DNA from: Eumeta japonica | Taxonomy: Eukaryota; Arthropoda; Insecta; Lepidoptera; Psychidae | Direction: 5' to 3' | DNA length: 64,000 bases | Assembly: GCA_005406025.1 (NCBI GenBank) | Contig: BGZK01000095.1 | Span: 620,001-684,000 of the forward strand | Position numbers and translations under genes: made by a program | The notes under the pieces: generated by a model | Seen by the model: the letters and a program-made list of their open reading frames with translations, nothing else | What the model was told of the DNA's origin: nothing | The model's database searches: none | Part shown: positions 23,401 to 33,344 of the stretch, piece by piece | Layout of the letters: each line of letters starts with the position of its first letter | How positions within the stretch are numbered: position 1 is the first letter of the stretch

Positions 23401-24483
23401 TTGTTGAGCACAACTGAAGCCGGTTTTGAGCTTATTGAGCAGATTTTTGATGCCTGGGAGGATTCACGGGACAAAATCGGAGTTTTCTGTGATTTATATA
23501 AGACATTTGACAACTTTCATTATGATATATTGATTAGGAAACAACGTCATGTCACGGGTCGATCAATACAACTTCTGGAGTCTTATTTAAGTTGATGTTA
23601 ATTATGAGAGATCATCAAGATTTACAGTCAATATGGGTGTGCCACAGGATTAAGTTCTCGGATCATTTCTATTCCTAGTTTATATTAATGATCCACCACA
23701 TCTTATTAAAGATGGGCATGGAATTGTACTGTTTGCTGATGGCACTTCGTTACTTTTTGAGAGTGATATGCAACAACCAACTTTTGACGACTTAAACTTT
23801 GAAATAATAAAGTGGTTTTTTTCATAAAAATTTTCGTCTCAACGAGAGAAAAGTGAAACTTGTTAAATTTTCCTTGACTAATGCTAAACATAATGGTTAA
23901 GAACGAAATACTGGACATCATGCACTAGACTTATTTCTTGGTTTTACTTTATATATAATTTTAAGGTAAGAGATTGGTGAAAATGCTCAGTTTTGCAGAA
24001 TATGCAGTGAAAAGAATTCGGCGTCTACCTACTCGTGAAAGCACCGTGAGACTCATTTATTTAAGCTCCTTTCATAGTCTCATGATCTACAGAATTTTTT
24101 TATGGGACCATGCAGCTGATATTAACTCAACTTTTGTGCTGCAGAAGAGCGCTGTTTCTGCCATTTATAATTTGAAACCAAAAGCATCTCTCAGAGAAAT
24201 ATTCATGATATTTCGTTTCGAATGTTTGGTTAAAAAGAAGTTATGAGGCAACGTATATCGTGCTGAGTTTGAATTTCATAATGAAAAAAGACTCATGGTA
24301 TTGAACTGCTCGGCTATCAGGTTTTTCATGTTATTTCTAAGTGTTGTATTAAATTATGAATCACTCAATAATTTGTATCGATATGTAAAAAAAGAGCAAT
24401 CCATGAGTTTCTTGCCCATTCTTCTTAAGGTGAATCAGCGTTTAGAATGGGTGGTTATGTTAATGTCGAAAATAATTAATTAA
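23401..24483 (+). pseudogene. LINE ORF2 reverse transcriptase remnant
   Basis: The 23,401-23,595 frame reads DKIGVFCDLYKTFDNFHYD and then ILIRKQRHVTGRSIQLLESY, which is the RT block with the first catalytic aspartate (FCDLxKxFD). At about 23,733-23,765 is FADGTSLLF, where the active-site motif is normally F/YADD: the second catalytic Asp is Gly. The 23,974-24,246 frame carries the C-terminal thumb text (LIYLSSFHSLMIYRIFLW, LQKSAVSAIYNLKP). Stops and shifts separate these parts, so the enzyme is dead. Confidence 0.8.
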
Positions 24484-25746
24484 TGACGTATTTCAAGTGC
24501 AATTCTATTACATTGAAATAAATCTATTTTTTATTTGATTCAATTTAATTTGCATCCAGCACGGTAATGCTTGATAAAGGGCACGTCGACTTAGCATCCC
24601 TATACGTACCTATGTCGTATGGTGTATACCATTAGCACAAGTACCGGTGACCAATAAGCCGGGATGTGATGTTTAAGAGTTTATTATGTAAAAATAGAAA
24701 TAGGTTGAAACATTTTAAAGTATATTTCAATACGAAAAATTTCGTATAATTTACGTTAACGCTTGGCAACTGTCTTCACACGTCCATTTTTAATACAGAA
24801 TTTAATTTAAATAATGAATACAGAATTGTAGGTATGTTTTTCTTAAAGCGGATTAACTTTAATATATACTTTATTGTTTCATGCATATACTTCCTCCTAT
24901 CTTGAGACGATCTTAAAACACTGGCTAGATACATTGCGAATAGTTGAGATCTATTCCAATCGCGGTTTCACTGCGCTCTAGGGGAAACAGGAAATTGCTT
25001 TAGAGTGCCTCTCGTTTGATGGAGTTTATTTATAAAGCGAAGATCCTTCAAAGGTCGCCTGCCCTTAAGCCGGCATAAGATGATACTTTGAGGAAACATT
25101 TCTTTTTTTGTCTTTCACGTTCGGCTAATTCATAAATCTATGGCTAATTCATAAATCTATTGATAATCTTCGTGTCTGTTTGTTTACATATCACAACCTT
25201 TATTGCTCAGAGACAGTGGTCAGGCAACTTAAGAGAGTTAACAGTAAGTATAATGGTACGTAGGGTATACATAAATAGTAAATATATTCGAAATTTTAAG
25301 GGGTAAGATTTGGGTTGAAGATTATGTTTATTGATTAGAATGATTGATGTAAAATTGAATTTCGTAAAGAGTTATATTTAAACAGAGATTGTTACTACTT
25401 CTATACGAACTATACCAGTTAGACGACTTCATGTCTATCGTGATGATGATACATCGTCTAATAAAAGAATAGGTAGTAAATTATGTGAAAATGTTAATTT
25501 TTATTTATTAAGCAAAGGGATGAAATTGTAGTAAGAAAGAATAGAATTTGTAGTAAGAATACAAACGCAACTGTTTTAAGACACCACAAAAAATTGATTT
25601 CTAACAAAGTTAATATAAATGCTTTTTTAATATTTTCCAATAAAATACATTGCGTACAATGATGACAATTTTTTAACAATAAGACTGATATTTGTTATTA
25701 CTTTTCGAAACAAAATACATTTCATCAACCACTGCTTGTATTTACT

Positions 25747-25788
25747 TAATTCCATACTATTTATTATATAATAAATAGTATGGAATTA
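25747..25788. repeat. Perfect 42-bp palindrome
   Basis: TAATTCCATACTATTTATTA reads into its own complement with no loop, centred between 25,767 and 25,768. Every one of the 21 base pairs matches. Possible origins are the inverted join of a duplicated end, a fold-back element, or a protein-binding palindrome. Confidence 0.9.
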
Positions 25789-26539
25789 TATTAATATCAA
25801 GATACTATACAAATTCTTCTCACGGGTCAGAGTATTTGATAAGATCATTCACCCGTATATGAACCGTTAGTCTTTGGTAAAATGATAAACAGAAAATTAG
25901 AGCCAGCACTCTAGTCCATTACAAGAGAAAATGTAGAGGGCGCGCTGCCATGTTTAAATTGTGGAAAATTCCACGAAATGCCTTTCATTATTCAGCACGA
26001 TAATTAAAATTGCTCGGTTTCTTTCTTCTCGACCTTTCTTTGCTTAACCGGAGTACTTAGTTACTTATATCGTATTTTTTTTTGTTTTCTTAATTCGTGG
26101 AAACGTGGAAAGTATTAATAGAAATAATTATTTATAGAAAATAATTATTAACAGAGAGCTATTATTAAACATAAAACTACCTTTTCCCCTCGATTTCGTC
26201 TGTGTGGATATATAGAAGGCATTAACGTGGTCATTAATAGCAGAAGATGTATTGTGATTTTGTAACAATCACAGCGTCATTTTGAAAGAAACAAATTTAT
26301 TTGTGGTACTAACACTTGGGTGAGTATTGCTTCATTTAATGCCCAGGAACACCCAAAAAATATTATGAGTTCTATCGCACAACGACCAAGGAGATTTATG
26401 AGTTAAATAATTATTAAAATCGTCTTAGGAATATAAATTCATGGATGAAGGTGGCGGTAAATGTTAGTAGTCTAATTTACTCAAGAACAGGGCAAGTATC
26501 TATTAGAGAAAATATTTTTAGACTCGGTTCGTTAATTCA

Positions 26540-26584
26540 TGTTAGAAGTAGAAATACGCGGATGGAACTGGGGACAAAAGCTAG
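26540..26584 (+). mobile_element. Helitron-like 3' tail fragment
   Basis: TACGCGGATGGAACTGGGGA then CAAAAGCTAG, ending at 26,584, is the CTAG-type tail of the Helitron-like family. The upstream body is not recognisable. Confidence 0.4.
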
Positions 26585-27309
26585 TTTTTTTTTTTAAAAG
26601 AAACCTTTCCGGGCGTGCCTATAACATCACCAAACTTTCACCGTAATCAGATTAATGGATTAAGCACGTATAGAGGACAAACATACTTACATTGATATTT
26701 ATTTGTATATAGATTATTATTGCGTATCCGAGGTGCCTAATTAGTTTAATGCAGCCATGTTTTATATAGTATCATCAATGTCCAGACACACCGTCGCTAT
26801 ACTTTTATATTTTATAATAACTAGAAGGCGCCTGGTGGTCAAAATTACACCACAGTTTATTTAACTTTTGAGTTCGAACGTTATTGTGGTTCTTTAATCA
26901 TTGTATCTTATAATATTGCATTAGCTTATTTTTGCCTTTGCTTCCTTCAATATCAATGAGATTTAAAATATAATGTTGGTAATATTTGAATAAATAACAC
27001 ATGCTAATGATGTTTGTGTACATGCTTGCAGCTAACTCAGATGTAACGTGGAAAAATGCATAGGCAATAATATGTAAATAACATATTGATTTTAATATGG
27101 TAAAAATTATATTTAGTACCTACTATATAAAGATTGCAGACATAAAAAGCGTGAGGTGTGACGAATTGACAATCTACGCCATATATTTATATAGATTTCT
27201 GTATTTATGTATTTGTGTTTGTATGTTAAATTTTTCTTTGTAAAATTTCGTGATAGATTTTTGTTTTAAGTCTAACTGATCCCAATTCTACCATTTTCAA
27301 AATTCACGT

Positions 27310-27553
27310 CGGTCTATATGTCTGTCTGTCTATATGTACCTCCTTTCAGAATTTAAGAACAGCTCTATCGATTGCTATGAAAATTAATATACAGTAAGAG
27401 CATGTGCTTGCGTACAGGATAAGCTGTTTTCTGTCTGTCTGTCTGTCTGTCTGCAACTCTTTTTATAACTTACGAAGGGTTTGTCCAATTGTAATGAAAA
27501 TTGGTACCCAGTAAAAACATGTGATTGCGTGCATGATAGACTACTCTTTGTCT
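27310..27553 (+). repeat. Tandem pair of about 115-bp microsatellite-linked units
   Basis: Two consecutive diverged units each start with a TCTGTCTGTC run (27,318 and 27,430). Each then carries ATGAAAATT(A/G)(A/G)TA followed by CAGTAARAACATGTG(C/A)TTGCGT and a GATA-containing end. The spacing and order match in both, so this is a tandem duplication of one repeat unit. Confidence 0.7.
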
Positions 27554-28040
27554 AATTGTTTTTTTTTAAAAGAAAAAATAATTAGTTGTTAATTTTTGCC
27601 TGTACTAATGTAATACAGATAACCTCTGTAGGTAGTGAGGTTGTAAACATAGATGATGAAATATCTGGAACTAGTGATTCGATTAAAAATTTTTTATCAT
27701 TAATAGGAAGCCACATTATTCGTGAGCGCTATAGTTTATTTTCAAATAATGGAAATATGTTTTCAGTAAAAAATCTCACTCACAATAAACTAAGTCAGAG
27801 AAAAGCTAGACGTCTGGGTAATTTATCGACATGCTCTGTCTGAATTATTTGAAGGAAAGAATAAAATATACGGCAAAAACATTAATCTTTAATTGCATTT
27901 ATAATTAAGTACGCGACACCATATATCTAAGTTTTATAATTCAGCCATAAAGTCAGTTTTTATGTTAAAAGTGAAAGAAATATTACACAGGTTTCAAATA
28001 CACTCTATGAATTCTTATAAAATGAAATAGTTTAATCAAT

Positions 28041-28285
28041 ATGGAACGGTGGTAGCTCGGTGGCTAAGGCTTCGGTTTAGGATCAGAAGCTGGCTTCGTT
28101 TCTGACCACGGCCAAATTGACCAAAGAGTATTGAGTTTAAGTTAACGTAAACCACGCACTCTTTACTTCGGAGAACTAAATTAAGCTGGGGGTTTGGGAT
28201 GTTGTCATCGCATGGGATGATAGTCGTGGGTAGCTTGAAGTTCAAGCTCAAAAGACTGTGGGAGAGTACACTTTAATAGCAGGGT
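28041..28285 (+). mobile_element. tRNA-derived SINE, copy 2
   Basis: The head GGTGGTAGCTCGGTGGCTAA contains a good pol III A box (TAGCTCGGTGG). The B-box region (GGCTTCGTTTC) is degenerate. The body ACGGCCAAATTGACCAAAGA and the segment AAATTAAGCTGGGGGTTTGG are shared with the copy at 19,685. The same strand order in both copies supports a single SINE family. Confidence 0.65.
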
Positions 28286-28377
28286 AAATAAGGTCAGAAC
28301 GGAAATCTTGTGTAGAAAGAGTTCGCTATTTACAGAGTATTAATTAATGGAGTACCTTATCATATTTAATAATAAAA

Positions 28378-28409
28378 TCTTCGTTATGTATTATTATGCA
28401 TAACGAAGA
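28378..28409. repeat. Hairpin, 11-bp arms
   Basis: TCTTCGTTATG at 28,378-28,388 pairs with CATAACGAAGA at 28,399-28,409 across a 10-nt loop. Short but exact, and close to the larger fold-back at 28,556. Confidence 0.7.
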
Positions 28410-28555
28410 CAGTAAGTTTATAATTGAAAAAAGAGCCTCATCTATTCATGCACAACGAGGATTTCCGAAATTATAAGCCCGGTCGAAATTAAATTTGATT
28501 AGATGATAGTTTTTTAAAGTAAGCACCTAATAAGAAAGAATTTTAGGAAATTCAA

Positions 28556-28612
28556 TTTTATCGTTGTAAAAAAGGGTTGACTAAAAGTCAACCTTCTTTT
28601 ACAACGATAAAA
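28556..28612. repeat. 27-bp near-perfect inverted repeat (3-nt loop)
   Basis: The arms 28,556-28,582 and 28,586-28,612 pair at 25 of 27 positions, starting TTTTATCGTTGTAAAA, with loop AAA. A transcript would fold into a long hairpin. It may be a fold-back element remnant; a small-RNA precursor is possible but nothing else supports it. Confidence 0.85.
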
Positions 28613-29059
28613 CTCCAAAAGGTTGGAGAGAGATACGATTATATTTGGTATAAATATTGCTTATTAGTAATGAAAAAACGCGTCTTTTGAAATAAAGCGG
28701 AAGGGGGAGTGGGTTTGTATAATGAACAACAGGAATGTGTATTTTGTTCGTCCTTATTGCGTGTCTAAACCATTCATCAAATGTTACTATAAAACTGGCG
28801 ATACGTTATGCTCACAAAGTGGAAGGTTTAAAAAAAATAACAATTGTCCATGATTTTGTCTCAGCATTCATACTATTGAAATAAATTGCTGAACCGATTC
28901 TAATATAGCTTCTTGAATGAGAAGCTCCTCGAGCGAAAAAGACTATATTTAGCTTTGGTTTCATCAGCATTTTTTTGCTATTGCAGATTCTAAAAATTCT
29001 TTTGCTTACAGAAAGCTACTTTATCACCGAGTAATATGGCCTAAATTTTATTTTGATAC

Positions 29060-29822
29060 TAGCCTCGTCCAAATCTACCGTACTTTATGATGGAGTACCA
29101 CGCGGGAACGATATTATGTCACGACCTGGCGTTTCTGGGAGGACTACGTCATCTAAACCGGATTGTCACATTGAACAGTTCGCTGCAGCGTGCTCCGCCC
29201 CCCCGGCTGCGGACGGGTTGGTGGAGCGGCTGCTGTTTACCGAGGCCACCCAGAAGAACAAACGTTGACCATCCATCCACACAGGGGACGCAAGTGAGGG
29301 CGACAGATCGCCATCGCGCGGCCGCGACTACACCTCGGGCGTCCGATCTCTAGTGTTGATTTAGTCCACGGAAGTCATCAATACCTGGCATGCGCCCGAC
29401 CGGCGTGTATTGCCGTTCTCCAGGCCCGCTCCCCTCGCTTCACTGTCATCAAGGCAGACTCTTCAGTCGTCAACTCAATGATCCGGGAAGGCAGTGCACC
29501 CTCGCGCGATGACGCCCGGGCATGAGTTGACATTGCTCCGTCTCGCACCTGCGTTCCGTATTCGGAGCGTAGACGACGTCGAGATGAGACGCTCCGGCGG
29601 CAAGAATATGAAATGTATGGCTACGCCCTCTCATATATAATGTATGCAGTTCATGTGTGAATTCAGCGAAATACAATTCGGAAGCTCATGTTTTTAAGAA
29701 CAGAATAAACAAGTGACATCTCTGTCCTGTTCATCATTTGTGCTCACACTGAAAAGAAGCGTACTCCGAGGTGATCTGATCTGAGAAGCGGGCTTGCCGG
29801 CGGTGGATATACCGCCGTAACA
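29060..29822 (+). mobile_element. GC-rich LTR-retrotransposon-like block with LTR-type promoter
   Basis: The block is far more GC-rich than its flanks up to about 29,620. It is followed by TATATAA at 29,634-29,640, an initiator-like TTCAG at 29,662 (31 bp from the TATA start to its A), AATAAA at 29,704-29,709, and an end CCGCCGTAACA at 29,822. Just before that end the hairpin GGCGGTGGATATACCGCC (29,800-29,817) closes the unit. Promoter, short R region, poly(A) signal and a final CA are the order of an LTR. I could not find a matching second LTR, a primer-binding site or a target duplication, so it is a solo LTR or a fragment plus LTR. Frames at 29,053-29,353 are GC-rich and unrecognised. Confidence 0.5.
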
Positions 29823-32370
29823 ATTTGTTTGTTTGTTTGCCAATTATTGAATCTAGGAAAAAAACTCTGGTTTTTTGCAAGTACTTTTTAACTTAAATAA
29901 CAACCATGCTGTTAAAATTTGAACGTGTATCAAACACTACATATTGTATTTTTCAATACAAACTTGGGGTTGCTTACCTTAATGTTAATTCCTCCAAAAG
30001 TGTTTTGCTTGTTTATTTTTGTATTTGACATTAACTTAAGTTTAGAATGAATCTTGTTGTTTTGTGTGTCAAACAGTTTTTCCTTGCATACTTTTTTTTA
30101 ACTTACCTGTATGCACAATATATGATGTACTCACGTAGGCCAGGCCAGAATCAATACTTATCCATCTAGAAGGTTGGTATTTTTATAGGAAGTTTCATGA
30201 TATGATTCACTTCATAAGCTCTCTTACGACGCGAAATTAAAATTTGGAGTAGGATACTTTTAGATAATTAACGGGCAAGATTCATATTCACAATACTAAG
30301 AATTAACAACAATGTTGTAAGTTTATTGCATGATGATTATTAAAAACAAATGAATAAAACAATTAAACTTATTTTCTAAAAAACACAGTCTTGCGTACGT
30401 GATAACTCAGTCACTTTTTCACTGAACTGCCGAATTGTTGTGGTAAAAAAAATGGTATTTTAATTCATACACTACCGATTACATCACGGGGGCATAACAT
30501 GGCTATTTCAAGTAGTCTCCTATGTGGGTACATTTTCGTGTTCTATGATATCAAACAGTATAAATTTATTGAAGTAGAGCCATCCAGGTGGTCAAGGTAA
30601 CTGCAGTACAAAAATGGACGGTATCGATCGATGATATACTACACTGTCATAGAATATAGACGTGAAGTAACAACTTACAATTCTGTTTTTTGTACAGTGA
30701 GTGAGAGTTTCGGTAACCTATTCGCCCTCTATGACCCTACTTTTCCTTCCTACGCAACACTATCCCTTCTGCCAGTCCATTTCTTCCTCCATCAGCTCAT
30801 TTTCGTGTCGAACATCTCATTTTCTCGTCTTTACATGTGCTATTTCTACCCAAGAGGCTCATGAAACACTAGTGATTCTTCGGGATTGCAAGTGTCCATA
30901 GGCGGCTGTGACCACCTATTCTCTGGTGGCTCGTTTGCATGTTTGTCGAGTAAGAGTATATTTTTTTGTAGAAGGTTCTATGGATCACATAAAAAAGTAT
31001 GAACAACTCTACTTATGTTACACGACTTACCTGTGGTTGTCTGTTTCGATAATACACAGGTAATGACGTCTTGACCTGTATTTGTTGCTGACTGGTGGCT
31101 GTAGCATGAAAGAAGTTAGTACTTAGAATAAAAAAAAATACAAATACATATTTACCTATGACACAAAAAGGAAAGTGAAAAAAAAATCTGTTAGTGGAAT
31201 TGATTTTCTAAAATCAGTAAAGAATTTGCAAAATTATACAATTTAATGTCGGAAATATAATAGTTTTGTATTTGAAGTACTTGCTTCAGATTGATTGTAC
31301 TGTAATTGATTGTAATTTGTAAAATATTATATTAATTTTATATTAAATTAATATAATTCAATATAATATAAATTCAAATATTAATATGCTGAAGAGGCCT
31401 TTCGAGTAAGAAGCAGGAAACGAAGTATACACAGCTGTCTATAGCAATTCACAGGAATCATACATCTACTTCGTTGAAAATGAAGCGATAAGAGAAAATA
31501 TTCGAAATACCAAAACATGATAAAAGGGGGACAAATTGAAACTATAGTTTTATATGAATATCCAATAGATATTTTATCATAAAATACTTACACATACGAA
31601 GTAATTATTTATAATAAATTATACAGAATTACGCCATCGTGTAGGAAAGTAATTTATGCTTAAATCTGAGAGGAACACGACTTAATAACTCTTTTGAAGG
31701 CATTATTTTGCAGCTTTCCCGGAAACAATCATTTCACCGCAGAAAGTTTTAGAGAACGTAAAAAGTCTGCTAGGTGGTTGGAGCAGAGTTCAGTGAGTAT
31801 CGAGGTGGGGAAACGGTTTCTAAATGAAACATTTGTAGTGTTGAAATGGTTTTTTAACCCAATTCGTATAAGAGCTCTCCTGTAATCATGAAGCAATAAT
31901 GGTGGCGATCGATCAAAAAACCGGATTTGCTTTATTGCACAATTGTTTTAAATATGTATAAAGTATTTTACTATGATTGTCTATTAATTATGTGTCAGAT
32001 TTTACAAATTTATGGTGTATCATACTAGTACCAGGTAGTCGTTATGACGTTATCTTCCGGTGAATTCTTATTTAAAGGGGTGTGCTTTTCGCACTTGTCT
32101 ACAGCCAATGCTTCCGTTTTTCAAAATCAATAGGTTTTTATGACGTCAATGTAGAGGTATTCTATCTAGGGTAGGTTCAGGGCTTTCAATGATCGTTTTT
32201 ACCAATGAGCTATATACTAATGTCTATACGTACGATACCTTAATGAGCAATGCGAGAGGCGAAGCAAGTGCTTTTATCACGGATTGTCTTAAAAACTCAT
32301 CAGTTAATTTACCAGTGATCAGACTTTGAGCCCGATACCTGCAGATAAAAATAAATTTGATCGTCTAGAT
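29823..32370. other. AT-rich stretch with an old repeat end, no gene
   Basis: At 30,885-30,955 the text GTCCATAGGCGGCTGTGACC and CTCTGGTGGCTCGTTTGC is the known end of a common butterfly/moth SINE-like repeat, preceded by a pyrimidine-rich tract at 30,715-30,800. An AT-rich palindromic tract lies at 31,325-31,385. The 63-codon frame at 31,694-31,885 is not recognised and starts at a non-ATG codon. Confidence 0.35.
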
Positions 32371-32579
32371 CAGGTATAGGCAATCTTTCACATGTTGTGG
32401 GCTAAACTTTAGTGTGCAAATACGTTCGCGGCCCGCGTTCAAAAAGTAGTGCATTTTAAAGTAGTGTTCATAATTTTTAGCGATAGATATCAGACATGAA
32501 ATCTTTCATGTCTCGCGGGTTGGATCAAATAATACAGCAGGCCAGATGCGACCCGCGGGCCTTTTGTTGCCCACATATG
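32371..32579 (+). mobile_element. hAT-type MITE with 8-bp target duplication
   Basis: The element starts CAGGTATAGGCAA and ends TTGCCCACATATG; the ends are imperfect inverted repeats (9 of 13 positions) of the CAG..GGCAA type usual for hAT elements. It is flanked by GTCTAGAT (32,363-32,370) and TTCTAGAT (32,580-32,587), an 8-bp duplication with one mismatch, as hAT insertion makes. Inside, GCGGCCCGCG near the left and GACCCGCGGGCC near the right are subterminal. At 209 bp it carries no gene and needs a transposase from elsewhere. It is inserted just upstream of the mariner nest. Confidence 0.75.
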
Positions 32580-32641
32580 TTCTAGATGAAATGGTTCCTG
32601 TTTCTTTTCTCACAGTTAACATAATAATTATCTTTTTCCAT

Positions 32642-32745
32642 AGGGTTGAGGAAAAAGTTTTTTCGCATTATAAAATACGAATGTATATAAATACAAATTA
32701 AAGACAATTTTTCATCATATTTTATTTACATTTAATTGTGACATA
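32642..32745 (-). mobile_element. 3' end of a mariner (host copy of a nested insertion)
   Basis: AGGGTTGAGGAAAAAGTTTT and the following 90 bp align with the 3' terminus of the mariner at 53,661 (shared: AATACAAATTAAA, TTTTTCATCATATTTTAT). It is in the minus orientation. It stops at ACATA, exactly where another mariner begins with TTAGGCTGGG, so a second mariner has jumped into the TA of this one. The rest of this copy is missing. Confidence 0.75.
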
Positions 32746-33180
32746 TTAGGCTGGGAAAAAAATGTTATTCCTATTTCATAAGTAAAAAGTTGCAGTAGAA
32801 TATTTTTGCTTGTACTGTTTGTATATGGCTGGTTTTGATACCATTAAATAGATGACATGTAAATAGAGAAAATAAAAGGTAAAAGCACTGTCCTGCCATT
32901 TTCTATTGTATTTCTGTCCACTAAAATGACTGAACCGAACCTAGAAATTCGATACATTTTGAAGTACTATTACAAAAAAGGGAAAAATACGATGCAAATC
33001 GCAAAAATAAGTTTGTGACATTTATAAACCTAATACAGTGTTGGTAAGAGTAGCACAAAACCGATTCAAGCGATTTCAGTGCGGTAATTTTGATGTCAAA
33101 GATGAGCCTCGTTCTGGTGGACCTGCTACAGATATACTGGATGCCATTTTGGACGAAGTTAAGCAATATTATCAATTCTG
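32746..33180 (+). mobile_element. 5' part of a mariner, truncated
   Basis: It begins TTAGGCTGGGAAAAAAATG and matches the 5' terminal region of the 53,661-54,968 mariner for over 300 bp (AAGTAAAAAGTTGCAGTA, then GGCTGGTTTTGATACCATTA). The transposase begins at ATG 32,926 (MTEPNLEIRYILKYYYKKGK) and stops after about 30 codons. Another frame then carries FKRFQCGNFDVKDEPRSGGP, the helix-turn-helix region of mariner transposases. The catalytic half is gone. It matches the cecropia/Bmmar1-like group as I recall it. Confidence 0.8.
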
Positions 33181-33190
33181 ATCTCCAATT

Positions 33191-33229
33191 TCAACAGCTA
33201 ATGAGACTTCGAGTTTCATTAGCTGTTGA
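33191..33229. repeat. 14-bp inverted repeat at the broken end of a mariner
   Basis: TCAACAGCTAATGA (33,191-33,204) pairs exactly with TCATTAGCTGTTGA (33,216-33,229) across an 11-nt loop. It lies right after the last mariner-like codons, so it may mark the breakpoint where the element was lost. A sequence copied into inverse orientation during repair would look like this. Confidence 0.8.
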
Positions 33230-33344
33230 GAAGAAGTAGAGAAAAAACTGAAAACTCAAGAATACTAATCAGGACTCCCTATCGGGGAAGATATTGAGAT
33301 TATGGTTAACAGTGTGGTCGGTCGTTATAATAAATGAAAAATTT

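Larger units (their letters stand above)
20698..24530 (+). mobile_element. Dead non-LTR retrotransposon (LINE, CR1/Jockey-like)
   Basis: A run of about 3.8 kb shows ORF1-like then ORF2-like protein text in order on one strand, broken by many stops and frameshifts. The parts are a coiled-coil ORF1 remnant (20,698-21,083), a possible esterase-like segment (21,433-21,760), an endonuclease (21,781-22,440) and a reverse transcriptase (about 23,400-24,480). The 3' end fades out near 24,530 after TTGAAATAAATC. Clade placement between CR1- and Jockey-type is uncertain. The element cannot be active. Confidence 0.85.
24531..28040. other. AT-rich stretch, palindrome and repeats, no gene
   Basis: Contains a GC-richer patch at about 24,960-25,080 (CTGCGCTCTAGGGGAAACAG), the 42-bp palindrome at 25,747, a Helitron-like tail at 26,540-26,584, and a doubled repeat at 27,310-27,553. 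An 85-codon frame at 27,586-27,843 starts at TTG and is not recognised. No host gene is supported. Confidence 0.35.

Noticed and set aside
27586..27843. 85-codon frame after the tandem repeat
   Set aside because: TTG start and no recognisable motif. It could be a transposon scrap, but nothing supports a gene.
28556..28612. Hairpin as a microRNA gene
   Set aside because: The loop is only 3 nt and pairing is almost complete, unlike typical animal precursors. Kept as an inverted repeat.
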